Of a DNA stretch of 50,745 bases, positions 1 to 10,572 are shown in pieces; the stretch's first letter is position 1; each line of letters starts with the position of its first letter. Below the pieces are notes generated by a model. It did not search any database, had not been told where the DNA came from, and saw nothing but the letters and a program-made list of their open reading frames with translations. Source of the DNA: Paulinella micropora (lineage: Eukaryota; Cercozoa; Imbricatea; Euglyphida); assembly GCA_009731375.1 (NCBI GenBank), contig BJOX01000351.1, positions 187,795 to 238,539 on the forward strand. The letters are read 5' to 3'. A program made the position numbers and the translations under genes.

Positions 1-11
1 AAAAATACCTT

Positions 12-212
12 TTCCTGGTGACAGGTGCACCAGCTTGTTTTTCAGTATTATTTGTCCGGATTGGACCTGATGCCATTTTATTCCTGGTCTGTTGCCGTTT
101 TCCTTTTTGGCTTCACTGAGCTAATACAACGAGACATCATTCTCATTCTTGAGGACTGTGTTTGGTTGTATTACCGACTTTTTACGAGCTATCGTTGGGG
201 GCATTACAGTAT
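12..212 (+). repeat. Dispersed repeat R, copy 1
   Basis: This stretch reappears inverted at about 40464-40672 with only scattered differences. Shared blocks include CAGTATTATTTGTCCGGA and GAGCTAATACAACGAGACAT. Both copies can be read as a short open frame, but the differences are not obviously confined to silent sites, so I treat it as a transposon fragment and not as a gene. It lies just outside the LTR element that begins near 399. The family is not recognised. Confidence 0.7.
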
Positions 213-398
213 ACTACATCGTTATTACGCCTGCTATTGGTTTTTACGCTCGGAATTCACTCGTGAAAGTGATTGCTTCAGTGTTATTAAATTGGTTATC
301 AGTGTAGCCCGAGTCCGGCGAGCCGTGATTTTAAGATGAATTCTTCAACATTACACTGTTTCCGGTTTTGAACAATACTTCCGGTTTTAATATTGTAT

Positions 399-758
399 TT
401 TTGCCGGTTCGATGTCAAAAGAATATATTTATTGATGCCTATCCTTTTACTCACTGTGACCAAATTCAACAACTTCGCCAGTAACCCAGTCTTCTTCACT
501 TATATAAATAAAGATCAAAGATGGTGGGAAAATGTGGGAGACTAGCGAAGCCCAAAAAGAACCAAGGCAAACACAAGCCAGTTCCCGTTGTCCGGTCTAA
601 CGATAATATATTCTGACCTAAGTCAAGGGTAACGGACCTTTTTAGTAATAGTATCATCAACCGGTTAAGAGTGTTATTAATAGGAACAATCTCTTATTGT
701 GTCTGGACCGACACGGGGTATTAATAAAGTAGCACATATTTACCTATCTGCGCCTACA
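399..758 (-). repeat. 3' LTR of the gypsy-type element
   Basis: It matches 16180-16540 almost throughout, with about fifteen substitutions and a handful of small indels by hand comparison. On the minus strand it begins TGTAGGCGCAGA and ends ...CCGGCAAA, so the 5' end has the usual TG but the 3' end lacks a clean CA. The exact left edge is uncertain by 1-3 bases because of a T run. Confidence 0.88.
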
Positions 759-1834
759 ATCCCCCCTCCCCGGTTTATACCGATAACCCCTATTGATTAG
801 GAGTAGAGAGGTAAATGTGAGCGGTAGGAATATGTGGGCTGTCGAGGTTTGGCTCGAGCTTGATGGCTTCTCAGATAGGCGATTGAAGGAAGGAAATGTA
901 ACTGTAGGCGTTACTCCGAATGATTTGGATTTCGGAACATATGCGAAATTCGAATTTGATTTCGAATTGAATTATCAAATTTGAATTTTGAATTTCGCTC
1001 TACACCCCCCCCCCCCCCTTGATGACCCTTGTCATCCGAATGTGAGGAGTAACTTCTTTTGTTCTGGCTCTCCCGAATTGGTCGGGTTCCCTGTCTAGGA
1101 CAAAGATAAGATTGCCGTGGAGATGTAGTATGCTCGTAGACATGGCATGTTGGTCGCTTCATGGGCTCCCTGGATGGGGCGGAGGTTAATCGGGGCCAGG
1201 ACGTAAAAATACCTTCACCCAAGCTGACCTATTGGCGGTAGGCTGGGATGAATGTATTCTCAAAGTTGCGTCCCGGATCCCTTGCTGGGGTGGAGAAAAG
1301 TATACAATCACAATCTAGCCTTTAGCGGACAGATTGCGGATATATACCCTCACAGCGCGCTACGGATCTCCTTATTAGACAGAAGGCAATCGGGCCCGAA
1401 TAAGAGTCCACCTATGAACAAATTTGTTAGCTATATATGGATAACAAACTTGCCCGTAGGTCGTCCATTTGTTGGAATGAACGGGCGCTTTGCCAGTCTA
1501 GATGTTTGTTTCGTTTTTGGTGTCCTTGGTGGACTTTTTGTATAGATATATACAATTGTGTAGAGCCAGCTTGAAGTTATTTTTGGAAGTGTCTAGGAAG
1601 GTATACAACCCCTATTGGAGGGTCTCAAAACACATCTCTCTCGTCTTCCTCCACGTATCGGACGAAATCGTCCTCTGTGCTGGACTGGGAGGATAAGCGG
1701 TCCCGCCCCTCTGGTTGGTCGGAGGGTGGATCTTCGCGCTCGTGATCGAGTTGGATGCGGATCATTTGCCGTTCGTCATCAGATAGTTCGAACGGTCGGA
1801 TCGACGACCGTGGTTGGTCGTACTCAGGGTATAG
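759..1834. other. Non-coding 3' portion of the LTR element
   Basis: Between the polypurine tract and the last accessory frame I see no convincing coding sequence. It contains an AT-rich run of GAATTTGA-like words near 950-1000 and a 14-base C run at about 1005-1018. Short open frames on both strands lack recognisable content. Confidence 0.5.
761..771 (-). promoter_or_regulatory. Polypurine tract of the LTR element
   Basis: On the minus strand GGGGAGGGGGG stands two bases before the TG that opens the 3' LTR. This is where the plus-strand DNA primer of an LTR retrotransposon is expected, and it fixes both the orientation of the element and the LTR edge. Confidence 0.8.
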
Positions 1835-3239
1835 CTATAGTCTTTGCATTATGTCCCCGAGTTTATATTCGTACACTTGCTCCCACCGTGGGTAACAGTG
1901 TCGAGAGTGGTATATATAGTCCAATGGCTTTGTAGCTTTGTGCCATCTGAACTCTTCGTCTTGCACCGCGCTGTCCCACTCTGGACGAGCGTGATAACGG
2001 AAGTTTCGAGGCCACCTCTCCGCCCAGAATTGGAGGCGTTGAGGGTCGGTTGGGCGGGCGCTTTCGCGGTCAAGCAAGATATTGAGTAGGTATCCATGGC
2101 CGTTTCGGAACAGGCAATAGCGAATGGCTATGAGCCATACCGCCATGTGTTCTTGTTGAAAACGGAGATAATGTCTTTGTCGTAGCCTTGCCACTCCCTG
2201 AAATCGGTCGGGCATTGTAGGTGTGGGGGCGATAGTAGCTTCGCCTTTGGTAGGGAGGCGAGGGTGAAATATATGTGACGCCACTATCTGATAGGCAGGG
2301 GGTAGTGGAGGGTTATTGGGCACTCCCCTCAAGGGGCACTCCAAGGGCCTCCTTGATTTGGCGCAACTCGTCACCTTCCGCCGACAGATTGAATGGGAGA
2401 TCGCGGCCCTTTCGGAGGTGATAGGCCCGATATGCCTGAACCTCGTCCGGGAGGGGTAGGCCCGCTCTCTCCAGGAGTCGGTAGTAGGCACTGATATCCA
2501 ATTGTGACCATCGGAGCCTTCGGAGCTCGTAGGGTTCCAAGAGCTGTTTGGGCAGCGCTTTGATGCTATAGAATCGTAGCACATACGCCCTTTGTTGATC
2601 GGACAAGCTAGCCCAGTCTGTGATGGTCCGAGTCAACGCCCACTGCTCCATGGTCAGTGATGTAGGATCCCCCGGAATGGGTGTGTAGGGTACCACGTGT
2701 GGGAATGGATTTTCGGGCCAGGTTGGTGGGCCCTGAGGAACTTCCCACGGTCTAGTAACTGGGTACTGCCATGGTCGTTCCTTCTCAAGAGATTTGTGCT
2801 CCAGACACATATGTAGTCCCCATCGCTCTGGCGACATATATAGGTCGGGGTCAAGGATCCACTTGTGTCCGCAGTTATAGCTGCCGTTGGAGGGCACTGA
2901 ACGCACACCACCGCAGGTCACTCGGAGACGGTTCTCGTCATGTGCCGCGTAGTGGTAGGATGGGGTGTGAGAGTATACCCCCCGCTCATCTTGCATTGGT
3001 GGAAGTGGCGGTGGTATGCTTTCCTCAGGGACGACCCCGTGGGCCGGTTCGTCCTCAAAATAGTGAGGGTCCGGTACCCAGTTGACTTGGTTGCCAACGA
3101 GCATATGCCGATATGGCTCCGCCGTTGGTTTGAACGGATTAGAACGCGGATTGGTTGTATGTTTGAGCGCTGGGCATTCAAGCCGTAGGCGGCGCTCTGC
3201 GTCCGTGATATCCGGGTACGGAGGGTATATTCGGTGCAT
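1835..3239 (-). pseudogene. Accessory reading frame C of the LTR element (unknown function, frameshifted)
   Basis: A 308-codon frame (3239 to 2313) is rich in Pro, Tyr and Trp. It has a C/H cluster (CGHKW ... LHMCLEH) around residues 125-150 and a charged, helical-looking C-terminal third. The coherent protein continues in another frame from about 2345 down to 1835, with a hydrophobic stretch (MAVWLIAIRYCL) and many Arg, Tyr and Trp residues, so a frameshift near 2320-2345 probably split one longer protein. Position after integrase is where some gypsy elements carry env or other additional genes, but I see no signal peptide, fusion motif or known domain. Function is not assigned. Confidence 0.5.
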
Positions 3240-3266
3240 TTGGCGTGACGCCAGGTCAAAGGCGTA

Positions 3267-4345
3267 TCAGACGGGTTGTTCGTACTCCTCGCTCGCCTCG
3301 TTCCCTTGGAAGAGGTGGGGATCCATTCCCCGCAACATGGTTTGCATCGGGATGCGATACGGCATCAATAATCGGTTGACGCGTGCATAGTTGACCCTCT
3401 GGGGCGGGCTGAAAGGGGAGGTTTGGGTTTCCCTGATTTGGATTCCCATCGGATGAGACGGTAGATTTTCTGGCCTACCGGTCTATCCCCATGACAGTAT
3501 ACGGGTCGGTCGATCGGGCCGTATACGTACGGGATATCATCCTTTTTGTGGAAGAATGCCACAAATTCCTCTTTCCTGCCTCAGTGTCGGGGTTGTTCAG
3601 GTGTGGGTAGCGATGGTGTTGATAATCCATGTTGAAAGGCGCGGGGACGGGTTTTTCCTCCTCGACCGGGTTTAAGCCGTCACTGTATTTATCGGGCTCG
3701 GTTTTATCCTTGCACTCGAACCGCCGCCAGTATTCACGGCGAGCCTTTAAGCGTCGCTTAGCTCGGTTGCGCGCCATGACTTCAGCATCACTGTCCTCAC
3801 CCATCGGTGTCGGATTGATCGAACTCGTCCGGTACGCGCCCAGGTTCCGGGTCAACCCATGGTTGTTGAAGGATACCCTCTGGGTCGACATCCTCATTCG
3901 TCGGAGGTGCGGAAGGTGTGCGCGCAACACTAGCCGGCGTTGCGGCTTCCTCCGGGCTCATGTGGGTAGGCTCGGTGTTCGAGTGATCGGAAAGAGTGCT
4001 GAGTGGGGTTCTAGGTGAAGTGGGGCTCGGTCGGGGTTGGGCGGGTCCCTCCGGAATGGTTCCGGCCCCCTTGGAATCCGAGTGTGCTGTTTTGTGTCGT
4101 TTGTGTGGTGGGGTGGCGAACCTGGGGCTCTCCGACATAGGTAAATCGTTTGTGTGGTGTTTGGCCTCCGGCGGCGCCCCTGCTATCGGCTGGCCTTCTT
4201 GCCTCTGGTCCGATGCTTTCCCCTTGTCGACCGCGATGACTTGCATTAGCAAGTGTACCACCGCGATAACGCACACCGACACCACGCACGCTAATAGGAA
4301 CGCTAGGTACTGCTCCAGCGCCGTTTGCATGCCTATAGGTGGCAT
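3267..4345 (-). pseudogene. Accessory reading frame B of the LTR element: single-pass membrane protein, frameshifted
   Basis: The frame opens at 4345 with a short lead and one strongly hydrophobic segment at about residues 13-38 (core LAFLLACVVSVCVIAVV). A Pro/Ser/Thr-rich acidic region of about 140 residues follows. The protein sense then moves to a second frame near 3800 (ARNRAKRRLKARREYWRR, very basic), to a third near 3550 (KKDDIPYVYGPIDRPVY), and to a fourth near 3430 ending EEYEQPV at 3267. I read this as one gene broken by about three indels. It lies between frames A and C on the same strand. The transmembrane helix at the N terminus could be a signal anchor. Homology is unknown. Confidence 0.5.
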
Positions 4346-5076
4346 AGGCTTGATTGTCGGTATGTCTGTGAGCCAAAATTATGAATTATGGGATGTTTGT
4401 CGTCTTTGCACACTTGCTTACTTATGTACATGTCAACAGGGGGATTTGGGTGCGACGTGAGCCCTTGGATCCCTTCGCCTGTCCGTACTTAATGCCTCGG
4501 GATTATATATGAATCGGGCTGTCTAGGAATAGGGACACTTAACTGTATGAATGAAGATATATATGCTTATGGCTCTTGGTGTTTTTCAACCTTCCACTCA
4601 AACAACAAGATAGGGAGGACGTGACATAAATGACGTAACATTCTGTGGAGAATAATTTATCACACACTACGCATCCCAAAGCCGCGGGAGGCGGGCTAGC
4701 AACTCGGGAGGAGGCGAGTGTGATGTGCAATGGCCAGGTTGAGCTAGCCAGAAATTATTCCGACCCATGGTGGTAACACCAACTACCGACCCGTCAAGAT
4801 ACCTTGGGGCCGTCGCACCCCACGGAGGGCGGGGCAGGGTCACTTTTCCCGTTTGTTACATCATGTTAGGTCCAATCCCCTCTTTCCCGTAGAAGAGCGG
4901 ACTTAGGTAGTATTTTAAACAAGACAGAGGTATCGTCGGGTGTGTCCCTAGTATGGCAGTGGTTAGGTTTCCGCTCGGTGCGGTTGGGCCCGGTACCCCT
5001 ATACTACCCGTGTTTGGCTATGCGTTTCATCGATCATCACCTCGAGCTCGACTACTTTCGACCCCGTTTGGATTTA
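4346..5076. other. Spacer between accessory frames A and B of the LTR element
   Basis: I see no protein-like frame or structured RNA here. It may have held the original C terminus of frame A before the palindrome array at 5077-5388 was inserted. Confidence 0.4.
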
Positions 5077-5388
5077 CACAGTGAAACGGTAGGGGGTCGG
5101 TAGGGGGTCGGTAGGGGGNNNNNNNNNNATGGTCACAGTGAAACGGTAGGGGGTCGGTAGGGGGTCGGTAGGGGGTCGGTAGGGGGTCGGTAGGGGCCAC
5201 CCCTACCGACCCCCTACCGACCCCCACCGCTTCACTGTGAGTTCTGAAATTTACTACAATATTAATTTATTATTGTAGTAAATTTCAGAACTCACAGTGA
5301 AGCGGTAGGGGGTCGGTAGGGGGTCGGTAGGGGTGGCCCCTACCGACCCCCTACCGACCCCCTACCGACCCCCTACCGTTTCACTGTG
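5077..5388. repeat. Nested palindrome (fold-back) array
   Basis: Three hairpin units share the end CACAGTGAARCGG and its complement. One is a partial unit from 5077 running into a 10-N gap, one is a complete unit at 5134-5239, and one is a complete unit at 5293-5388. Each complete unit is an inverted repeat of an 11-bp word (GGTAGGGGGTC). The two complete units are themselves in inverted orientation around a 53-bp spacer (5240-5292) that is also a near-perfect palindrome, so the whole of 5134-5388 folds back about its centre. The array ends accessory frame A, whose last residues are read from the palindrome. The transposon superfamily cannot be assigned: flanks are TTTA and ATTA with no clear duplication. 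Confidence 0.8.
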
Positions 5389-6144
5389 ATTAGCAGCTTG
5401 GGCTAGCCGGCCGGGTTTGTATTTTCCCGGTGCTGGTGCCCCTATGAGACCGGTTGAGATGCCTTCGGCGGCTATCTCGTCCCATACCCGTATTGGGCTT
5501 CGGCCATGTTGGAGGTCGAATGGGTAGTCTAGCACCATGCGCGGCCATACTTGGATCTGCCATGGCTTGTATCCGGGCGATTTATCGGTAATGCCCTTCC
5601 AGAACGTCTCGACGTTCTTCCCGTCCCGGTAGACTTGGTAGAAGACTCGGGATTCAGGATCGTCAAGGTCTTGGTGTGACCGATAGAACTGTAGGATGGG
5701 CAGTTCGGCCGAGGTCGCTTTGTTCGCCCTGGTAGCGCGGACCTTCGGTTCCCATTCCTTGACCTTCATTAAGAAGAAGTCATTTAGGCAATCGTCGCCT
5801 ACGTGGGCCGTCGGTGGACGGAAGATATATATCTTACCCACGTGCCAATGGATGGCCTTAACGTCTTCGCCTTTCTTCAGCTTGGTCTCACCCGGTGGGC
5901 GCTGAGGGGCGATGTCCGCTTTTTCCTCCTGTTCGGTCTGCGGATGGATATCCGGCCGCGGAGCTATGACTGCCGGGGAGGGTCCGTCATCTCGGTCGAC
6001 GTCCATACCCTCTTGGCTGGGCGCTGATGCTGCGTTATTCTCCGCGACCGGGATCGGCTGATCGGGATTAGCCTTCGCCTCGACCGTCTTGTCACGGCGC
6101 TTAGGCGGGGCACGCAAGCTTACGTTCAGCTTTTGGAGTAGCAT
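5362..6144 (-). CDS. Accessory reading frame A of the LTR element, truncated by the palindrome array
   Basis: This is a 260-codon frame whose start overlaps the end of the integrase frame by 44 bases in another phase, as overlapping retroelement genes do. Residues 1-95 are charged and Pro/Ala-rich. From about residue 96 there is a compact, probably globular domain with motifs HVGKIYIFRPP, ILQFYRSHQDLDDPE and WPRMVLDYPFDL. The pattern of aromatic and short beta-like segments loosely recalls BAH-type modules, but this is a weak impression. The final nine or so residues are encoded by the inserted palindrome unit (from 5388 downward), so the native C terminus is lost. Function is unknown. Confidence 0.55.
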   Translation of the reverse strand: MLLQKLNVSLRAPPKRRDKTVEAKANPDQPIPVAENNAASAPSQEGMDVDRDDGPSPAVIAPRPDIHPQTEQEEKADIAPQRPPGETKLKKGEDVKAIHWHVGKIYIFRPPTAHVGDDCLNDFFLMKVKEWEPKVRATRANKATSAELPILQFYRSHQDLDDPESRVFYQVYRDGKNVETFWKGITDKSPGYKPWQIQVWPRMVLDYPFDLQHGRSPIRVWDEIAAEGISTGLIGAPAPGKYKPGRLAQAANHSETVGGR

Positions 6145-8176
6145 CCGCCATCGTCTCGTTTCGGTCGAGCATGGGGTTAAAGCGCATTAAGCGTCGGACA
6201 TGGACCACTAGTGTCTTGCCTTTACCCTGTATGCGGTAGGTCAGAGCCCCTACTTGTTCCAATACGGTGTAGGGTCCCTGCCACATAGGGAAGAGCTTCA
6301 CACTGACCAAGTTGGGGACCTGCGGGACGTATAGGAATACTAGGTCCCCCGCATGGTACTCTCCCGATTCATACTTAACCTTGGACGGTGTGTTCTGGTT
6401 GTGGCGGTTGGCCTCTTCAGCCTCTCGGGCCTTGGCCACATAATGTCGAGCTTCCACCATCACCCTTAGGCGACATGCGAAGAGCTCTTCGTGTTCTAGG
6501 AATCCGCCTTCCGGGCGGTGCGGGAGCACCATATCTTCCGGAATACGTAAATGACGGCCGTACACGAGCAAATTTGGGGAAGCGCCAGTGGTCTTCCCAC
6601 CTAACGCCTTCGAGCCCGTATTGTTCATGAAGAACAAAAAGGACGGAAGTGCCTTATGCCAGATGTGTTGGTCACGGCAGTATTGTTGGAGGGCGGCTTT
6701 GAGTGGCCTATGGACCCTTTCTATCTTGCCGTTGCTCTCTGGCGAGTATGCCGTGACATACTTCCATTTGAATCCCCACGCCGCAGACAGCTGTGCTGAG
6801 AGCTCATTGGTGAACTCTGAGCCCCTATCGCTGTATACGTTCTTGGGTACTCCCGTGTACCGAAAGACGTGATCGATCAAGGCCTCGCATGTCGATGCTG
6901 CGTCCTTCTCCTTGACTGGAGCCGCGAACACGTAGTTCGAAAAGCGGTCGATGGCGGTCAGCATGTACCGGTAGTTGCGCTGTTCTGCTCGTGGTAGTGG
7001 GCCCACGAAGTCTATGTGTAAGGTCTCAAAGAGGTCTTCTGTAAGCTTGTATTCGCCGTACAGGCCCCTCTGAGAGTTTGGGTGCGGAGATTTGATTTGC
7101 TTGCAGTGTTCACACATATCCACTGTTTCGGATATGGCCTTTTGCATGCCATGCCACCAAAATTTCCGTGAAATGAACCACGACATTTTGTCCCTTCCTA
7201 GGTGCGAGTTTAAGGCGGAGCGATGGGTAGCGGTTAGGATCGCCTTGCGGAGCTGTGGAGGGACCCACAGCGTCCATTTGGACGGCGTCTTTTCCCACTT
7301 GCCTCCGGACCCCTTGTACCATAGGAGGTCATCGTGCCATGCCATGGTCTTTTTCTGGAGGTGGATCTCCCTTGTCTCGGGATGCTTTTGGGCATCCATT
7401 GCGTGAGATATAAAGGGGCCCCATTCCTTCGAATTCCTGGCTAACTGACTAAAAACCGCAGGGCTGGCCAAGGTCATGTCTTGCGGCTGCGATGGCAGCA
7501 GACCTAGACGGGTGAACATTCTTCGGCACCCAGAACGACTGATTCTTATTGGAAAGAACGCGTTCATGGAGTGTTCATGTTCGTGGGTCTGGCCCTCCCG
7601 TATATCCCCTTCGCTGAGGATGTCTGACTGCGCATCAATCTCCTCAAGGAGATTCCGCCAGTCTTCCGCGTCGTGCTTAGCGCAGCATACGCGGCGGATA
7701 CACTCGAGGTTTTCCAGCAGCTGCTCTTGGGTATCCGTCTTATATCCCGGTTGCCAGCTGATGGCGCTGGTGGCTATATATGCCATACCCGTAGGCAGTG
7801 TGTCTGTGATCCCCGGCGTGTGTTCGCTGGCCAACCAGTCATCTTTGCCAGTCCACCCGACAAGGCATGCCGTTGGTGTGTGCATGGCGAACCGGTCAAG
7901 TCCGTCCCCGATGGAGCCTTTGAATCTCGGCATTCGGGAAAGGCTGTCCGGGACCGTGTTTTCCTTGCCTTTGATGTACTCAATGGTGAAATCATACAGG
8001 GCTAATTCCGAGTGCCATCTCGCTAGTCGGCCCGTATGTATCTTGTCCATGAGCCACCTCAGGTTGGCATGGTCGGTTTGGACTAGTATATTCGGTGCGC
8101 CCCACAAGTAGTCTCGCAGCCGGCTGAACGCCCACACTATCGCCAACGCTTCGCGTTGCCGTGTGCAGTAGTTCAC
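6101..8176 (-). CDS. pol: pol: RNase H C-terminal part and integrase
   Basis: An open 691-codon frame. Residues 1-85 finish RNase H (REALAIVWAF, VQTDHANLRWL, VPDSLSR carry the expected acidic residues). The integrase zinc finger is H318, H325, C355, C358. The catalytic core has D389 (HIDFVGPL), D450 (YSDRGSEF) and E486 (NGKIERVHR), with exactly 35 residues between the second D and E, the D,D-35-E signature. A C-terminal GPY/F-type module (MWQGPYTVLEQ ... HVRRLMRF) follows and no chromodomain is visible. The frame is intact, although its N terminus is cut off from the rest of RNase H by a one-base shift near 8190, so this start codon is only the first Met after the break. Confidence 0.93.
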   Translation of the reverse strand: MNYCTRQREALAIVWAFSRLRDYLWGAPNILVQTDHANLRWLMDKIHTGRLARWHSELALYDFTIEYIKGKENTVPDSLSRMPRFKGSIGDGLDRFAMHTPTACLVGWTGKDDWLASEHTPGITDTLPTGMAYIATSAISWQPGYKTDTQEQLLENLECIRRVCCAKHDAEDWRNLLEEIDAQSDILSEGDIREGQTHEHEHSMNAFFPIRISRSGCRRMFTRLGLLPSQPQDMTLASPAVFSQLARNSKEWGPFISHAMDAQKHPETREIHLQKKTMAWHDDLLWYKGSGGKWEKTPSKWTLWVPPQLRKAILTATHRSALNSHLGRDKMSWFISRKFWWHGMQKAISETVDMCEHCKQIKSPHPNSQRGLYGEYKLTEDLFETLHIDFVGPLPRAEQRNYRYMLTAIDRFSNYVFAAPVKEKDAASTCEALIDHVFRYTGVPKNVYSDRGSEFTNELSAQLSAAWGFKWKYVTAYSPESNGKIERVHRPLKAALQQYCRDQHIWHKALPSFLFFMNNTGSKALGGKTTGASPNLLVYGRHLRIPEDMVLPHRPEGGFLEHEELFACRLRVMVEARHYVAKAREAEEANRHNQNTPSKVKYESGEYHAGDLVFLYVPQVPNLVSVKLFPMWQGPYTVLEQVGALTYRIQGKGKTLVVHVRRLMRFNPMLDRNETMADATPKAERKLACPA

Positions 8177-9260
8177 CTGTTCAGGGTCAGCTTTTTGATG
8201 ACGAACATAATTGGCCGGAGTTGCTTGTGAGCGGAGTCGTATTGCTGTAATACCGCCCCGACTGCATATTTGGATGCGTCAGTAGCGAGTATAAAGCGCT
8301 TTTCGATATCGGGTAGAATTAGGACTGACCCACCCTCTGTAAGAGGGTCTCTTGTTAAAGCTTCCTTCAACTTGTTATACGTCTCTTCGGCCGCGGGTGG
8401 CCACTCCCATACGGGTCACCTTTAAGGCGGAAATCCCGCAGAGATTTGACGAAGTCTTGGAAGTTGGGAATAAATTCGGAATAGACTTGTGCCATACAGA
8501 GGAAAGAGTGTAGCGCTGTGCGTGTGTTAGGGCGCGGGAGGGAACGAATGGCGTCCCGCTTCTCCGGCTTTAGCACTATCTCGCCCCCTTGTACCCTGTA
8601 TCCTAGATAGTCGATGTGATCGTTTGCGAACGAGCACTTCTCTAGGTTCAAACGAAGGCCCAAACGACGCAACACATCTGACACATGAGCCAGGTATTCC
8701 GCCTCCATATTGGAGTAAATGACAATGTCGTCGATATAACAGAAGCTGTATAAGTTTGTATGGCCGTAAGTCTCTATGAATTGGGCGTCCCCATATTTCG
8801 GGTCCGATAGAGCCTGGTTCATACAGTCCTGAAATATTGCCGGAGCCGTCTTCAGGTCCCATCGGGAGGACTGTCCACTGATACAGTCTCCCCCCGACGG
8901 CGAAGGCGGTCAACGGACTGCTTTCCGCCTCGAGCGGTATATTCCAGAAACCGTTCTTTAGGTCAAGTTTGGTAAAGAATTGGCCTGCCGAAGCTTGTTA
9001 AGACCATCTCGCATACGAGGGATAGGAGCCTCGACGCTCTTAATGATCTTGTTCAGCCTGGTGTAGTTGATGCACAAGCGCTGTTTGCCATCCGGCTTTG
9101 GGGCCAGTCTGACCGGCGATCGAATTCCGACCACGATGGCTCGATCAGTCGCTTGGCTAATATGTCCTGCACCATCTCCTCGCAGATCTGTTCCTCTTTA
9201 ATTTGTAACTGAGGCATGATCCTTTGAGGCGGGGCATAGTCTGTCCGACTTGTCGTTCTA
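8173..9260 (-). pseudogene. pol: pol: reverse transcriptase and RNase H N-terminal part, frameshifted
   Basis: Ty3/gypsy RT blocks can be followed through changing frames on the minus strand: VRLAPKPDGKQRLCINYT (about 9060-9110), FTKLDLKNGFWNIPLEA (about 8930-8980), the catalytic FCYIDDIVIYS (about 8720), and then DYLGYRVQ and a thumb region. RNase H begins with FILATDASKYAVGAVLQQY near 8270. Single-base breaks occur near 8985, 8855, 8420 and 8190. At 8190 a run of C appears one base short, which turns the expected LTPEQVNYCT into a stop. The aspartic protease expected upstream was not found. Confidence 0.88.
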
Positions 9261-10343
9261 TCCTGGCGGCAGCATGGGTCACCCCGCCAGCGACAAGTGG
9301 GCCGAACAGCTTTTTGTTCTTAAGGAATTGGGCCTTGAGGCCCCGGACAAAATCTGGCGACCCCTGTTGTCGCGCCATGACCTCGTCAATGATGTCCTCG
9401 ACGGGTTTTTGGTCCCGTGGGTCATCCGGGTACTCAAGTATGGAGACCGGGTCTTCAACCTCGTCCTTCGCGTCCCGTCCAGGGTATCGCGTGGAGGATT
9501 GAGTGTCCCAAGAGGCAAACTCCTGTAGATCGGTGATCATTTCGGCATACTGTTTCGCCGCGGACTTATGGTAGAAGCCGGGGAAGATTTGGAATGCCGC
9601 TTCCCGTAAGTCATCGACCTTGCGGGTCATGAACCTGGTACGGTATGCTAACCCGTCCTTAACTGACCCCAAGCGAAAGGCCATAAGGGGTTTGGACTGT
9701 CGGCTAGATACTGGAATAGGATCATCGATCACCCGATCCAAGACATCTCTCCACCACATGACGGTGGGATGAATTGGAAGGATAATGTAATGTCTTCGCC
9801 CCGGTCTAGGCGGTCGGATAATATTTTGGGCATCGCCGTTAAGCTTTCCGGCTGTATCGGATCTGTGCCTTGGTACCATTGCTTCAGCTTTAGCATGACG
9901 TCATCATCCTCCGTCAGCCTTTTGGAAGCATGGTATACCAGGCTCGTTTTGACCCCTACGTATTGGTGAACCCCCTTGGTCAGTTGACCCGGCTGGTCGA
10001 AGCCATGCCACGAGTCTTCCCCACGCTTCAGGAGTAAAATCTGAGCTTCCCTCTTGGCCGCGAGTTCTCCAAAGTCCTCCCATGGGTCGGGTGGCTTGTC
10101 TTCCGGCTCTGGAATGTATACATTGGCGTACACCCATGCCGTACCCTGTGGGGTAAGACGAGGTTGCTCGGCGAGGTGTCCATCATAGGGTAATGGAGGG
10201 GCCGGTGGTATCAGTGTGACCTGAGCCCTACCGCCATATGGGTGTCGTCGTGGGAGCCACTTGGAAAGGTGAAGGGGTGTATCCGACCGGCGGTGATTGG
10301 ACAGCCTTGTCGTCGGGGCGTGGTATGCGTGGATGATTGACAT
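9240..10343 (-). pseudogene. Region upstream of RT in the LTR element (unknown, frameshifted)
   Basis: Two overlapping minus-strand frames (10343 to 9729 and 9879 to about 9240) read as one protein with a shift near 9750-9850. The first is Pro-rich and then helical. The second contains FPGFYHKSAAKQYAEM and ends in AARIERQVGQTDYAPP, the typical lead-in to a gypsy RT. I searched this part for a DTG/DSG protease motif and found none, so the protease may be diverged, absent, or inside the gap at 10573-11100. Confidence 0.55.
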
Positions 10344-10451
10344 CGGATCTAATGACCGTACCCCTTGTCAGACTGGTACGCCGATCTAATAGGGTCGGCC
10401 CCGAGTATGTATCATATGAGCGTGCCCCTGCATACACTTTATTTACCTTGT

Positions 10452-10531
10452 TCACAAAGGGGTGGGTTTTTTTACCTGCCGGACACTGATAGGCCTCGCG
10501 CGTCTTACGCGAGGGTCCGAGGGCTTATTGG

Positions 10532-10572
<41 letters not shown>

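Noticed and set aside
25-339. A small protein gene at the left edge
   Set aside because: The same frame occurs inverted near 40450-40670 as part of a dispersed repeat, and the reading frames diverge outside it.
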